In this document: positions 21,980 through 31,352 of the stretch, piece after piece
How the letters are laid out: every line of letters begins with the position of its first letter
Numbering within the stretch: position 1 is the stretch's first letter
DNA from: Chara braunii
Lineage: Eukaryota; Streptophyta; Charophyceae; Charales; Characeae
Direction of reading: 5' to 3'
Assembly (NCBI GenBank): GCA_003427395.1
Contig: BFEA01000068.1
Location: 3,281,451 to 3,320,049 of the forward strand
Length of the DNA: 38,599 bases
Translations under genes and position numbers: made by a program
The notes under the pieces: model-generated
Told to the model about the DNA's origin: nothing
The model's database searches: none
What the model saw: only the letters and a program-made list of their open reading frames with translations

Positions 21980-22198
21980 AGGGCTGTCTGTTTCAGCCTC
22001 CTACAAATCAATATTCATGGGAGCAGATCCAAAAGCTTCACGAAGGAAGTCCTGCTGAGGAACCCCCTCTTGCTTTTGGGTTTGTCCAACTTTAATTGAT
22101 TGAGATGCGTGTGTAGCCTCCCCTTCTTCCTTGTCTGATGGTGACCCTTCCTTAGGCTTCCATGTTTGATGATGAGACCCTCCTCTAATTATTATTAT

Positions 22199-22606
22199 TT
22201 ATTTTTTTCTCGGCCTGCTCCTTTTTCTAATTAGTGGAAGGTCATGTGAGGGTTTTTGTTCGTTGTCCAGTTCATGTTCCATTACTAAGTCTTGGTCATG
22301 ATTCTGCTTGTCCTTTTGGGACACAGTTATCTGAGACGACGAATCATCAACCTTTACGGTAATCCCCTCGTCTTTGAGGTAATTTTGTGGATCTGGTTCA
22401 CCTAAAGTTTGTGTTGTTTTTTTCCCCTGACTCGAGTTAGCTGATATAGACTCCCCTAGCGAACCCAGTAAGGGTTGGTAAATGTGAGAAGATGGGGAGG
22501 CGGTGGAGGTAGACTTGTTCACAACTTTATCTGTTGGTTCCGAGGGTGTCCAACTTTCGAGGGGTTTCGGGTCCCAGTTCGGATCCCCCTCTTTTCCCAC
22601 GTCCAT
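22199..22606 (-). pseudogene. LINE-2 ORF1 hydrophilic linker fragment
   Basis: An open stretch of 135 codons is rich in Ser, Thr, Asp and Lys, and ends in a basic RKRSRPRKK tail at a stop near 22199. This is typical of disordered linkers in LINE ORF1 proteins. It follows the zinc-knuckle remnant at about 22800 on the same strand. Confidence 0.45.
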
Positions 22607-22771
22607 CGCTTAGGCTTTCAGCCCTTACCTGACCCCTCAATATATACCCAACCCTGGTGCCCTTGATCCACAGTCCTCCACAAATTGCTTTTGAAAGGAT
22701 CTCTGATCATCCTCTCTGTCACCTTTTACCTGCGTGATGGATTCTGTTCACAGATCTGATCCGTGTTGAGA

Positions 22772-23572
22772 TTACCATAGGCTTTGCAGCGGAAGCACCA
22801 TGGACGCAGTTTGTGCGCCGTATGAATGTGAAATTATTCCCCCGCCCACTCTGTATAGAATAACATCATCTATGGTGAATGGAAGGTTAGGGGGATGATT
22901 AATAGCCAACATAAGATAGTCGTCTCTTCTTGCTGCAAAGGTTGGGATGGGATCAATGAAGTTAACAATATCATGGACCTCCAAAAAATCATGGATAAAT
23001 GCGGCTTGGATTTCTATTAGGATATGATGAAATTCCACCCAATAGAAATCCTTCATCATCTGACAACGCCCTTTGTTCAGACCCTGTTTTTGGGGAGCCC
23101 ATGGATAAATTCTGACTTTCGGTTGATCACATCTCAACTTTCTCCATCCATCAATCGTTTTTTTGTCAATTTCATGAATACTAAGTACCGTGAAGACAGT
23201 CAATGAAGCAGGTTGTACCAGGAAATTTTCTTGTGCAACTTTTTGGCTTCCTTTCAAAAAAGCAAGACGCCTACTAACTTGAACCCATTTGAATTTTTCA
23301 TTGACTGACTTAAATGCTGCATCATCATGAAAAACCCAGTTGTTTGCGTGTCGCTGATAAACAATATTTCGTTCTGCTAGCTTCTGAGTTGGATAAAATT
23401 TGATCCTATATTTATTTCCCTCACAGTCAACCACCTTGTTTTCTGATGGGCTGATTAATTTAGATAAAAATAAAGCACGTGCTGAGGGCAAATTTGAGGG
23501 AGACAATATCACTGGAGTATTTTTTTGTCCCTCCCTTCTGGACTCAACCAGGGCGATAGTACTATCTCTCAT
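22772..23572 (-). pseudogene. LINE-2 ORF1 RNA-binding protein, frame-shifted before its zinc knuckle
   Basis: This is the longest open stretch of the element (266 codons). It carries a hydrophobic/basic fold with SLTVFTVLSIHEIDKKTIDG and KVRIYPWAPQKQG, which I associate with the ORF1 (DUF4283/RRM-like) proteins of plant LINEs. Just before its end a neighbouring frame reads PWCFRCKAYGNLNTDQIC (about 22812-22760). This looks like a CCHC zinc knuckle with the His replaced by Asn and wrong final spacing. A frameshift near 22830 therefore separates the domain from its knuckle. Expected role in the family: binding the LINE RNA. The annotation is from recognition, not alignment. Confidence 0.6.
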
Positions 23573-23650
23573 TTCAATGTCACAACTTGTGTCAGAAACA
23601 ATAACAAATCAAGACAATGGTTGTAGCCTCAGAGCGTCATTGCACTACTC

Positions 23651-23761
23651 TACCTTCTTCCCCCGAATACAAAGTACAGTCATTATAGTTGTATTTAGAC
23701 TGAAAGATAACCCAAATTCGGCTATAATGACTGTACGTTGTATTTGAGGGAAGATTGCATA
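23651..23761. mobile_element. foldback MITE copy 2 (TA-flanked)
   Basis: This is the same palindromic element as at 5306-5414. Arms begin CTTCTTCCCCCGAATACAAA and end GTATTTGAGGGAAGATTGCA, with TA at 23651-23652 and 23760-23761. Its centre (GACTGAAAGATAACCC) is the reverse complement of copy 1's centre apart from a base change, so the two copies lie in opposite orientations. It sits just outside the start of LINE-2 ORF1. Confidence 0.75.
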
Positions 23762-23915
23762 CTCTTGAAAATTTTATAGAGTCATTCTAGAGTTGGAAGC
23801 GAAGAAGACGACATTAACAGAAGGAATTAAAGCCTTTGAACCCGGATTGTTGGCTATCTTATAAATATGATATTATATAAATAATTTAATAGTTAATATA
23901 ATATACTATTTTAAT

Positions 23916-24171
23916 ATAGGCTACCAGAGTGGCCCGGGGTCACTTGCCCGACCAGGTAAAAAAAAATAAAAAAATAAAAATAAATTCTACATTTGGTGAA
24001 GAATTTCGATGTAACCCTGAGACACAAGTTGTTTAGTTTATTTTTCTGCATAACATTTGTTTTTTCCAGACTTTTTGGATTTTTTTTTATTTTATTTTTT
24101 TTGTTGGGACCGTCCCTGGTCCTTACACGGGCTGGCCACCCGGGACCCGGGCGGCCCGGCTGGTAGCCTAG
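23916..24171. mobile_element. 256-bp hAT-like MITE in a palindromic target
   Basis: The ends ATAGGCTACCAG (left) and CTGGTAGCCTAG (right) are inverted repeats, continued by GGCCCGGGG-type sequence on both sides. The element is flanked by an exact 8-bp direct repeat ATTTTAAT (23908-23915 and 24172-24179), the target size of hAT elements. The inner part is A/T-rich. Removing the element and one repeat leaves a palindromic target: TATAATATACT, the 8 bp, then AGTATATTATA. Confidence 0.75.
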
Positions 24172-24506
24172 ATTTTAATAGTATATTATATCGAATAAAA
24201 CGTCACAGGAGCAGTTAACCAGTATATGAATATTTGTCATCTCGTTCATGGGTATTCACAACATGCACAAACAACAATATGAATCAAGGAAATGTTTGTT
24301 TCTGTCTTTGTGCGGGCAAACTTCGGCAACAATTCGGAGAGAAAAGACGTTGGCCTCCTCCGTCGCCCTCTGTCTCCGTGGACTGAGAGTGCGCCCACCA
24401 TCATGTCAATCACACAGGACTTGGTAACTCTGTACACTTGTCCTGCTGACGATTGCGCTGCCAACAGTGATCACGTGAGCTGACTTCATTATATCGGTGA
24501 TCGCAT
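24172..24506. other. no recognisable gene
   Basis: After the MITE flank this is ordinary sequence with one 60-70 codon frame on each strand and no recognised motif. Confidence 0.45.
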
Positions 24507-24514
24507 GTGTGTGT

Positions 24515-24546
<32 letters not shown>

Positions 24547-24740
24547 NNNNNNNNNNNNNNNNNNNNNNNNNNNNNNNNNNNNNNNNNNNNNNNNNNNNNN
24601 NNNNNNNNNNNNNNNNNNNNNNNNNNNNNNNNNNNNNNNNNNNNNNNNNNNNNNNNNNNNNNNNNNNNNNNNNNNNNNNNNNNNNNNNNNNNNNNNNNNN
24701 NNNNNNNNNNNNNNNNNNNNNNNNNNNNNNNNNNNNNNNN

Positions 24741-24825
<85 letters not shown>

Positions 24826-24855
24826 TACACACACACACACACACATACACACAAT
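24507..24855. repeat. compound microsatellite around an assembly gap
   Basis: (GT)n occupies about 24507-24546, then 194 undetermined bases (24547-24740), (TC)n to 24763 and (AC)n to about 24853 with a few CATA interruptions. Peptides of Cys-Val or His-Thr repeats across it are artefacts. Confidence 0.95.
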
Positions 24856-26174
24856 CAATTTTCTGTCTGTAAGTCTTTTTCCTGTTGTTTGTCCTCCCTC
24901 TAATGTTTTTCTAAATATGTTTCTGTGTGCCCAACTGAGCACCCTTAAGTAGTGCCAAACAGTCGGTGGTTCCTCGTTTGGAGTGCCAACTGCACTCTAA
25001 GGGAGTCCAGTCGGTTCGGGATGTCTGTGTTGCCTATGGGTGATGACGGATGCTCGTCGGAGTGTCACCCTGGCTCAGTGGGTGGTGGGAACCAACAGTC
25101 TGTGGGGTTCAATCATGATGTGAGTAGGTCATGCGCTGCTTTGCTCCGTGTTGGATGTGTGGACGGCCTCGTCTGCACTTCGCCACTGCCCTGATGCCTG
25201 TCCCGCTTACTTCATATGTTTTTTTCAGTTTTTGTTTTTTGATTTACTGTTGTTGCTTTTGCCGACTTGTGTTGTCCATCTCCCTGCCAGTGCTCGTCTC
25301 GCCCTTGCCCTCAAGCCTATGTCTATATCTTTCGTCGGTACTACTTGTTTCTCAACTCATTGTTTTTCCCTCGTCGTATCGTGTTTTTGTGTCTGCCCGC
25401 CTCCCCCGTGCCCCCCAGCCTGGGTATTTTGTTGTTGCTTGTCGTTTATGTGCCTCGTATGTCTCCCCAGTGTGTGTTATCTCCTATAAATTTGTTCTTC
25501 CCTCCCCCTTCGTTATATGCTAGTGTTGTTTGTTCTGTGTCGTTCCGCATGTGTGTGTGTGCGTGTTTTTATTTTTATTGTTAGTAGTGTGGTGTACGCG
25601 TGGTGAGTGAGATACGTCATAGTCGACCGACGACGAATCGCATTTGGGACATCAGCCCCCCAGTGCATCGGTTCGTGTGCGGGTCCGATAGAGGCGTGAG
25701 ACCGAGCGTACCCCCTATGCTACAGCGAACGTGCGATTGCAACTGATTAGCTTTCGTACTGTGGAATGGTAGCTCGGCGGGGATACGCCCACCGAAGAGA
25801 GGTGACAACTCCCGTAAGGTGGAGGTAAATCGTGCCTCACGTTGGCCCTATCCTGTTGTAGGGGCTCGCGAGAGGTATGGTTAGCGCACTCGGCCGGAGC
25901 GGCTTGGGGAAGCTCCATGTGCATTCGCGCCGAGGATCAAACCAACTCCTGCGTGTCGCGACCGAGAGGGTTCCGCCCTGCGAGGTGCGAGACCGATGCA
26001 CTCGACACCGTTACCAAAGTCAATGACTGAGGTACCCATGATCATCATAAGTTCAGTTCCAGTTGTGCCCATCGACGACCCTCAGTGCGGGAATGTCCTC
26101 ATATGTTAGCATTGGCGGTTGTCCAAAAGATGTCCTGGTGGACCTTACTTTCCATGCAATGCCCATTCATACAT
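24856..26174. other. no recognisable gene
   Basis: A pyrimidine-rich tract covers about 25195-25560, giving hydrophobic-looking frames on the plus strand with no domain. A GC-rich part (25600-26050) has weak tRNA-like motifs that I do not accept as a gene. Confidence 0.45.
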
Positions 26175-26175
26175 A

Positions 26176-26260
<85 letters not shown>

Positions 26261-26266
26261 TGTGTA
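26175..26266. repeat. (GT)n microsatellite
   Basis: This is a run of about 45 GT units with two TATG interruptions. Confidence 0.95.
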
Positions 26267-26647
26267 ATATGAGATGAAACCCCCACGTGAACAGACGTGG
26301 CGAGCTGTGCGGAAACAACACATCAAGCAACATACCAAGAAATAAACTGTCCACTTCATATGGCATGACCAAAACAAGTAAACAAGAAGAAGTTGAGCGC
26401 CCTACTAATGGAGCGAAACACACCTAGTCTCTTTTGTAGTCCTCTCATAACCTTCCGATGCGGAAATCGAATAAGCGACGCACGTGAGACTTAGTATAAA
26501 ACCGCGCGGACGAAGGGTCTTCCCATATCGACTAGCAATGCATGAATAAGCAAGAAGTCACAATGATGGCGTACTATGTAGTGCTCATAATCAAGTAGTT
26601 CCTCGTGGATCCGAGTACTGTTTATGACACTCAAGTATCGAACTCAA
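26267..26647. other. no recognisable gene
   Basis: A small hairpin CCACG/CGTGG lies near 26283-26300. Nothing else can be supported. Confidence 0.45.
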
Positions 26648-26845
26648 AATATCGTGAGGGTTAAGCCCTTCACGATATTGTACGGCTGAAGGAACAGTCG
26701 TTCGGCCCCCACTGCACCTTCGGCCCTTAGGCTGAGTTACTTAGTGCGCAGGGCGGATAGGCTCTGCGGGAGGGTGATCTCTTCCGCGCAGAGTCTTAGG
26801 ACCTGGGATGTCCTGGACAAGAACCTCGAATCCAGGCCCAGGACC
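26648..26845. repeat. three consecutive strong hairpins
   Basis: Hairpin 1: AATATCGTGAGGG (26648-26660) pairs with CCCTTCACGATATT (26666-26679), 13 pairs with one bulge and a TTAAG loop. Hairpin 2: CTCTGCG (26762-26768) pairs with CGCAGAG (26787-26793). Hairpin 3: GGACCTGGG plus TCCTGGA (26799-26817) pairs with TCCAGG plus CCCAGGACC (26831-26845), with one mismatch. They could be structured RNA of a retrotransposon leader. No coding is nearby. Confidence 0.7.
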
Positions 26846-26967
26846 AACGTTCGACTAAAAAATTTTCAAGAAGCAAGCAACAATAAAAGGAGGGAATTTC
26901 TCATCCTTTCCCAACCTTGACCCCAATTAGACCCTTAAGCGTGGGTTTCAAAGGCCCTGCGAACACT

Positions 26968-26969
<2 letters not shown>

Positions 26970-27044
<75 letters not shown>
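26970..27044. repeat. (TA)n microsatellite
   Basis: This is about 75 bp of TA repeats with two TATG interruptions. Confidence 0.95.
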
Positions 27045-27046
<2 letters not shown>

Positions 27047-27659
27047 ACGATCACTTCTCACAGTCACAGTAGGACTCCTCTCAGCCATATTTATGTATGT
27101 AATCGCAGACAGTCAATTTCAAAATCCGCACCACAAAACAGGCTTGCAATCACATCAAAGATTCAACAAAAGTCCATAAACTACACGCGGTCAACCTCAA
27201 CCACTCTCTATACTCATACCCCTTGCTTTAGCCATACAAACCCCTACCTTTGTCCAACCTTCCATAAATAAATACTAAGTACCTTCGTTAAATGGCGATT
27301 CAATAAAAGTCCGGGTAAAAACCTTAACAAAACAATAGAAACCACCAGGCTTAAAACCTTTTTCATTGGGTATTGAGAATGAATTGGAGTTGAGTCGTTG
27401 ATGATTCTTTTAGGATCAAGTTGAATCTAGCCCAAATTCTGAACCAAACGATTAAGAGGACTTATACCATAAGACAAACCAATCCCCAAGCTAAACCTAT
27501 AAGTCTATGAAAAGTAACCTTCATATCACGATCTCACTCAAACATCGTTCTTAATTAACTAAGTTTGAATTTACCCTTAAGCAAGTACCCAAAAAAAGGT
27601 AGACCCTGACAGAATCCCCTCTATACAGAGTGGATCGTCAAAATCGTCACCTGTCAAAA
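27045..27659. other. no recognisable gene
   Basis: A/T-rich unique-looking sequence leads into the tandem array. No motif was recognised. Confidence 0.45.
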
Positions 27660-28230
27660 TATAACCTATCTCCTTTAAACTACGAAAATTTCGGCAGCGC
27701 TTCCCGTAGGAAAAGTGTCTTTTCAGAATTTATACTATCCCGAATATAACGATTGAAATATTTTTTTACTCTTGGAAAGTCAAATTTTGTCGAACTTCCT
27801 GAATTAGTAAAAATTTGGGCAACACCCCTTTTAAAAATGGAGACTTCCTAGATTTATAACAAGTCAAATGCGAACTCAAAACAAAACTTGAGTTCAGCTT
27901 CAGACAAAATTTAACTAACTCCTTAGATTTGTAAAAATTTGGGGCAACATTTCCTTTAGAAAAAAAAATCTTCCTAAATTCATACAAAACTAAGTTCAGA
28001 ACTTTAAATAACTTTGACTTCTCAAGGTCCAATATTGTCTAACTTCTTAATTTAGTAAAAATTTGGGCAGCACTCCCTTTAGAAAAGCAGACTTTCCAGA
28101 TTTTTACTAAGCCTATATAAAAGTTAGACAAGCTGAACTTTGAAAAGAAAAAAAATAACTAACTCTTTGGTTTTGTAGAAATTTTAGTAGCGCTTCCCAT
28201 AAAGAAAGTGGCTTATCAAGATTTATACAG
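27660..28230 (+). repeat. about 120-bp tandem repeat array, five units
   Basis: The core TAAAAATTTGGGCAGCACTC, followed by CCTTTAGAAAA and CAGATTTATAC-like blocks, recurs near 27679, 27810, 27931, 28056 and 28177. That is a period of about 120-130 bp with considerable divergence. The variant AAAATTTCGGCAGCGCTTCCC reminds me of sequences common in non-coding regions of plant LTR retrotransposons. The 3' untranslated regions of the Tat/Ogre group are known to hold such arrays. An 88-codon minus-strand frame inside merely translates the repeat. Confidence 0.75.
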
Positions 28231-28766
28231 TAGATTAATAGGACATACTCAAACACATACTTCGCAAACAATACATTTATCAAATTCAAAATGAATGCGT
28301 TCTTGAAAACGTTCAGATGTTATCAATTTCTCATAAGGATATTGAAGAGTAATATATGATTGAGAGTAACTATAAATCTTTGACCTATATATCGAGCAGC
28401 TCGAAAAGATTCTTGACTATAATTTTTTAAACTATTAATAAAAGTAAACACAGAATAGATAAAAGATATAGATATGACCAAGTATAATAAATGATCCCGG
28501 AAAATGCAGAAATCAACCTAAGTAAAATAAACTTAGCTAAAAAAATGCAGGAATTGAAACTAACTCTTATGGCTCTAGCACGTGACGAGCATCTAAAACA
28601 ACTACCTATCAACTGAAACTCAGACTAAGTAATAATCTCACTCAGCCACATGCAAGACCAAACCACAAAGGTAAATACTCTCACCAACCCAAAGTCAATC
28701 TTATCAAACAATAGTTCATAGTCTTTCAATGATTTACCCCTTTATACCCACCTACATAAGGCATAA
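28231..28766. other. no recognisable gene
   Basis: This is A/T-rich sequence between the tandem array and the stem-loop array, with no repeat unit of either kind that I can see. Confidence 0.45.
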
Positions 28767-29492
28767 AGCTAGACCAACCAAACTTATGGAACATGTCGAG
28801 CTCAACCATTGAATATATACAAACATAGGGCACTACAGCTTTTATCTTCCTTAGGCACGTGACTAGGTCACCCTAGTCGCCCTGAACTGTTTAAGTATCA
28901 AATTTTTATATAATTATCTGCACTAAGTCTTTTAAGGTAGCATATGACTTAACCAATCATCTTTAGCTCGATGTTCAGTCTTCCCCTTCTTACCACAAGT
29001 TTATTCTTAGTTACTACTCTCTTCAGTTTGTAATAAGCTATAGTCAGACCACCCAAACTTATGGAACAATGTCTGACTAGTCTGTTCATAGATAAAGTAA
29101 TAGTAAAATATAGCCAAATTATAACCTTTTGGTTCAAGCATGTGCGTGACATTGGACCAAGACCACCCAAACTTATGGAACATGTTTGGTCCTCTGCCTA
29201 ATTCATTTTCCTTAATGGTAAAGCAGGAAGAGGCTGAGCCATTCAAACTTATGGAACATGCTCAGACCTCCTCGTTCAAAACTAAAAGAAAAAGAAAAAT
29301 AAAAATAAGTAAGGCAACAAAGCCACCCAAACTTAAAAGACAATGCTTGGTCCCCAAAAAGTCAACCACAAATAGCCCTCGCAAGTCAGAGCAATTAGAC
29401 CACATAAACTTATGGAACATGTCTGGTTCTCCAAACAAACAAAAAATAAACACAACACTGGGCCTCCAAAAACTTATGGAGACTTGCCCAGT
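28767..29492 (+). repeat. array of seven stem-loops with invariant loop and covarying stems
   Basis: Seven copies of a loop close to CACCCAAACTTATGGAACAT are each enclosed by complementary arms that differ between copies. Arms: AGCTAGAC/GTCGAGCT (28767-28774, 28795-28802; one mismatch); TAGTCAGAC/GTCTGACTA (29041-29049, 29071-29079; perfect); GGACCAAGAC/GTTTGGTCC (29154-29163, 29184-29192; one bulge, one G-U); AGGCTGAGC/GCTCAGACCT (29231-29239, 29260-29269; one bulge); AAGC/GCTT (29320-29323, 29345-29348; weakest, loop also diverged); AATTAGAC/GTCTGGTT (29393-29400, 29421-29428; two G-U); ACTGGGC/GCCCAGT (29457-29463, 29486-29492; perfect). Centre spacing is about 64-117 bp after the first, which stands 270 bp apart. 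The G-U pairs form only in plus-strand RNA. The function is unknown and there is no associated gene. Confidence 0.85.
28862..28879. repeat. 7-bp perfect hairpin between stem-loops 1 and 2
   Basis: GACTAGG pairs with CCTAGTC across a 4-nt TCAC loop. It lacks the array's loop sequence. Confidence 0.6.
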
Positions 29493-30419
29493 CTTTGATG
29501 GACTCGATCAGACACAAGCAATACTCCCTTCCTCCCACATTCCCCCAGTTCATCCCTTAATCTACTTTTAGTCAAAACAAAGAGAAACTTAAGTTTTTCA
29601 CACATATTCCTTTCATTTAGTCTGACCAACTCATGAAAAAAAAACAAGAATCATAGGGGAACACATACATACAACAGTCAAACCTAGAGGGAGATAGTCA
29701 AACATAGTAATAGTGGGTTCATACAGTCAGAAGGTGGTATACCTGTCAGTTTCCCGCCTCCAGAACCTCGCCCCTCCGTCGCCTGGACTATACCTTCTTC
29801 CTCAATCCGCCTGTTTCTCCACAACGGCCGACTGTGCAGCGCCCGACCTTTCTATGGCTGCGTAGTAGTTCTACAGTAGTCAACTGTGTAGCGGCTCAAC
29901 AACGGTCGACTGCCGTAGAGAGGCTCAAAGACGACCGACGACTAGGTAGCCCGCCCGTATACCCAAACCCCGACGCTCCGCCTCACCCGCAGCGCCCCGC
30001 TCTGCCTTATTCCTGCCTCAACGCTTGTCTCCCCTTCACACCTGTTTTTCGACCGACAGAGCTCCGACATGGCGGTCCGCCCGACATCTCGAACACTTGC
30101 AGAATCTTATGAGGAACCTTGCTATCATGTGACTTGATACGGGCTGCAGTGATACCTTTGCATTCCCCCCCACTGCACGTCGACACAATGGTCTGCCCTA
30201 CGCCTGCTGCTTGAGGCCCGGTGGGGTGAGTCCCAATGCCGATTTTAGTGGTAGTAGCAGAATTCCCCTGGGACCTTAGAAGACCAACACGGAAAAAGGG
30301 TCCTGTGGGACCGATTCTATGATTTACGACCCCCTTTTATCCTGATGCACTCGTCCCTCCCCGCCTTGGCACAGTCCACTGGCTCTCAGAACCCAACGGG
30401 GTTGCCTCACGCTTAAACC
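29493..30419. other. no recognisable gene
   Basis: The sequence shifts from A/T-rich to GC-rich at about 29.75 kb. A 92-codon plus-strand frame (29834-30112) is Pro/Arg-rich and matches nothing I know. Confidence 0.45.
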
Positions 30420-31352
30420 TCTCACAGCAGACCGTGGTTGGCGGACGGTGCACCCACAGAAGAGCTCCCCCAACTTAGGTCTCTTCCACCTTGTGGGCTA
30501 CTCACCCACCGGCTTGCATGCATGTTGAATCCCTCGGTTCCCGTCTCAAGGCGGACAAGGCCAAGCAATCTCGCCAGCATTCCAAACACGCAGGGGCCCT
30601 CAAGTTAGATAGGGGGCGTGCCTGCTCAAAGCGCTCGACTGTCGTGGTGGCCTCTGAATCCGGCGCCACGTTTGAGTCAGGGAATGTCGAATCTTAAAAA
30701 TAATACCACAAATAAAATAGTTGGAAACTTTTAACCGTCAAAACTTGTTGAACGAGGAAAAATAAAATGTCAGTACCGTTCCGCCGTCGCCACCGGCAAA
30801 CCCAAGGGGGATGACCCCGTCGGTCCTGCAACCCTTCAGTTCATCCGCACTGCTCTGATATTCATGCGTCATCGCAGCTCGATCTCGATCCCTGGATTTT
30901 TCTAATGAAAGTTCAACGATGTAACCAATAATGATATGCCCAAGGCTGGATCTAGCTCTGACAGACACCGAAACAAGCCGACACTGCGCGATGCGCGAAC
31001 CTACTGAAAACACTTCAAGGCCACTTTGTTATCGATGCTGTCCTCCGCACGTACGCACAAGTCACAGGCAAGCGCATAAGTCACAAGGCATAATCATTTT
31101 AATCCTGGCTTAATAAAAAATAAAAATTTGGCCGACGATCACGTCGGTTCTTCAATCATCAACGAAATAAAAAGATCACGTGCGCCTCAAATCTACTCGC
31201 TCACATACTCTCTGCTCTAGTCAGCCTTTAGTCAACATAAATCACGGACACAACCACGCCTTGCACGGTATACCTAAACTTCAAACCAAACTTATTTTCT
31301 GTCGCTTGCAAAAACCAGGGCCAATACCCTTGTAAGGGTATTCGCACCGACA
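30420..31352. mobile_element. diverged dispersed repeat, copy B (possible solo LTR, minus orientation)
   Basis: This shares ordered blocks with 12140-13391: TGGCGGACGGTGCACCCACA, CACCTTGTGGGCTACTCACCC, ATGTAACCAATAATG with GCCCAAGGCTGG, and GTCGCTTGCAAAAACCAGGG with CCCTTGTAAGGGTATT at the end. On the minus strand it begins TGTCGGTGCGAATACCC at 31352. A perfect 9-bp palindrome (AATACCCTT GT AAGGGTATT, 31323-31342) lies just inside. It is shorter than copy A, which has about 300 bp more in the last third. Confidence 0.55.

Larger units (their letters stand above)
18300..23640 (-). mobile_element. decayed L1-type LINE (LINE-2), minus strand
   Basis: On the minus strand the order is ORF1 (23.57-22.2 kb, perhaps to 20.55 kb), an apurinic-type endonuclease (about 20.53-19.6 kb) and a reverse transcriptase N-terminal part (about 19.6-18.3 kb). 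This is the standard order of a plant L1-type LINE. All parts carry stops or frameshifts. A 344-bp MITE interrupts the RT, and another MITE abuts the 5' edge. I lose recognisable RT motifs below about 18.43 kb, so the 3' half of ORF2 appears deleted or unrecognisable. No tail or target duplication was found. Confidence 0.75.

Noticed and set aside
24410-24952. Cys-Val, His-Thr and X-filled open frames
   Set aside because: They run through the N gap and dinucleotide repeats.
25850-26020. tRNA-like motifs (TATGGTTAGCGCACTCGG; GGTTTGATCC on the other strand)
   Set aside because: The A and B boxes are on opposite strands or about 90 nt apart, and the arms do not form a cloverleaf.
27766-28032. 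88-codon minus-strand protein with internal repeats
   Set aside because: It is a translation of the 120-bp tandem array with no start context or domain.
28949-29453. Minus-strand repeated peptide FHKFGWS in several frames
   Set aside because: It is a by-product of the conserved loop sequence. The peptides lie in different short frames, while the DNA-level pairing explains the conservation.
28767-29492. CRISPR-like array
   Set aside because: Spacing between units varies from 64 to 270 bp, the repeats are diverged, and the conserved part is a loop inside variable stems. The genome is eukaryotic and there are no cas genes.
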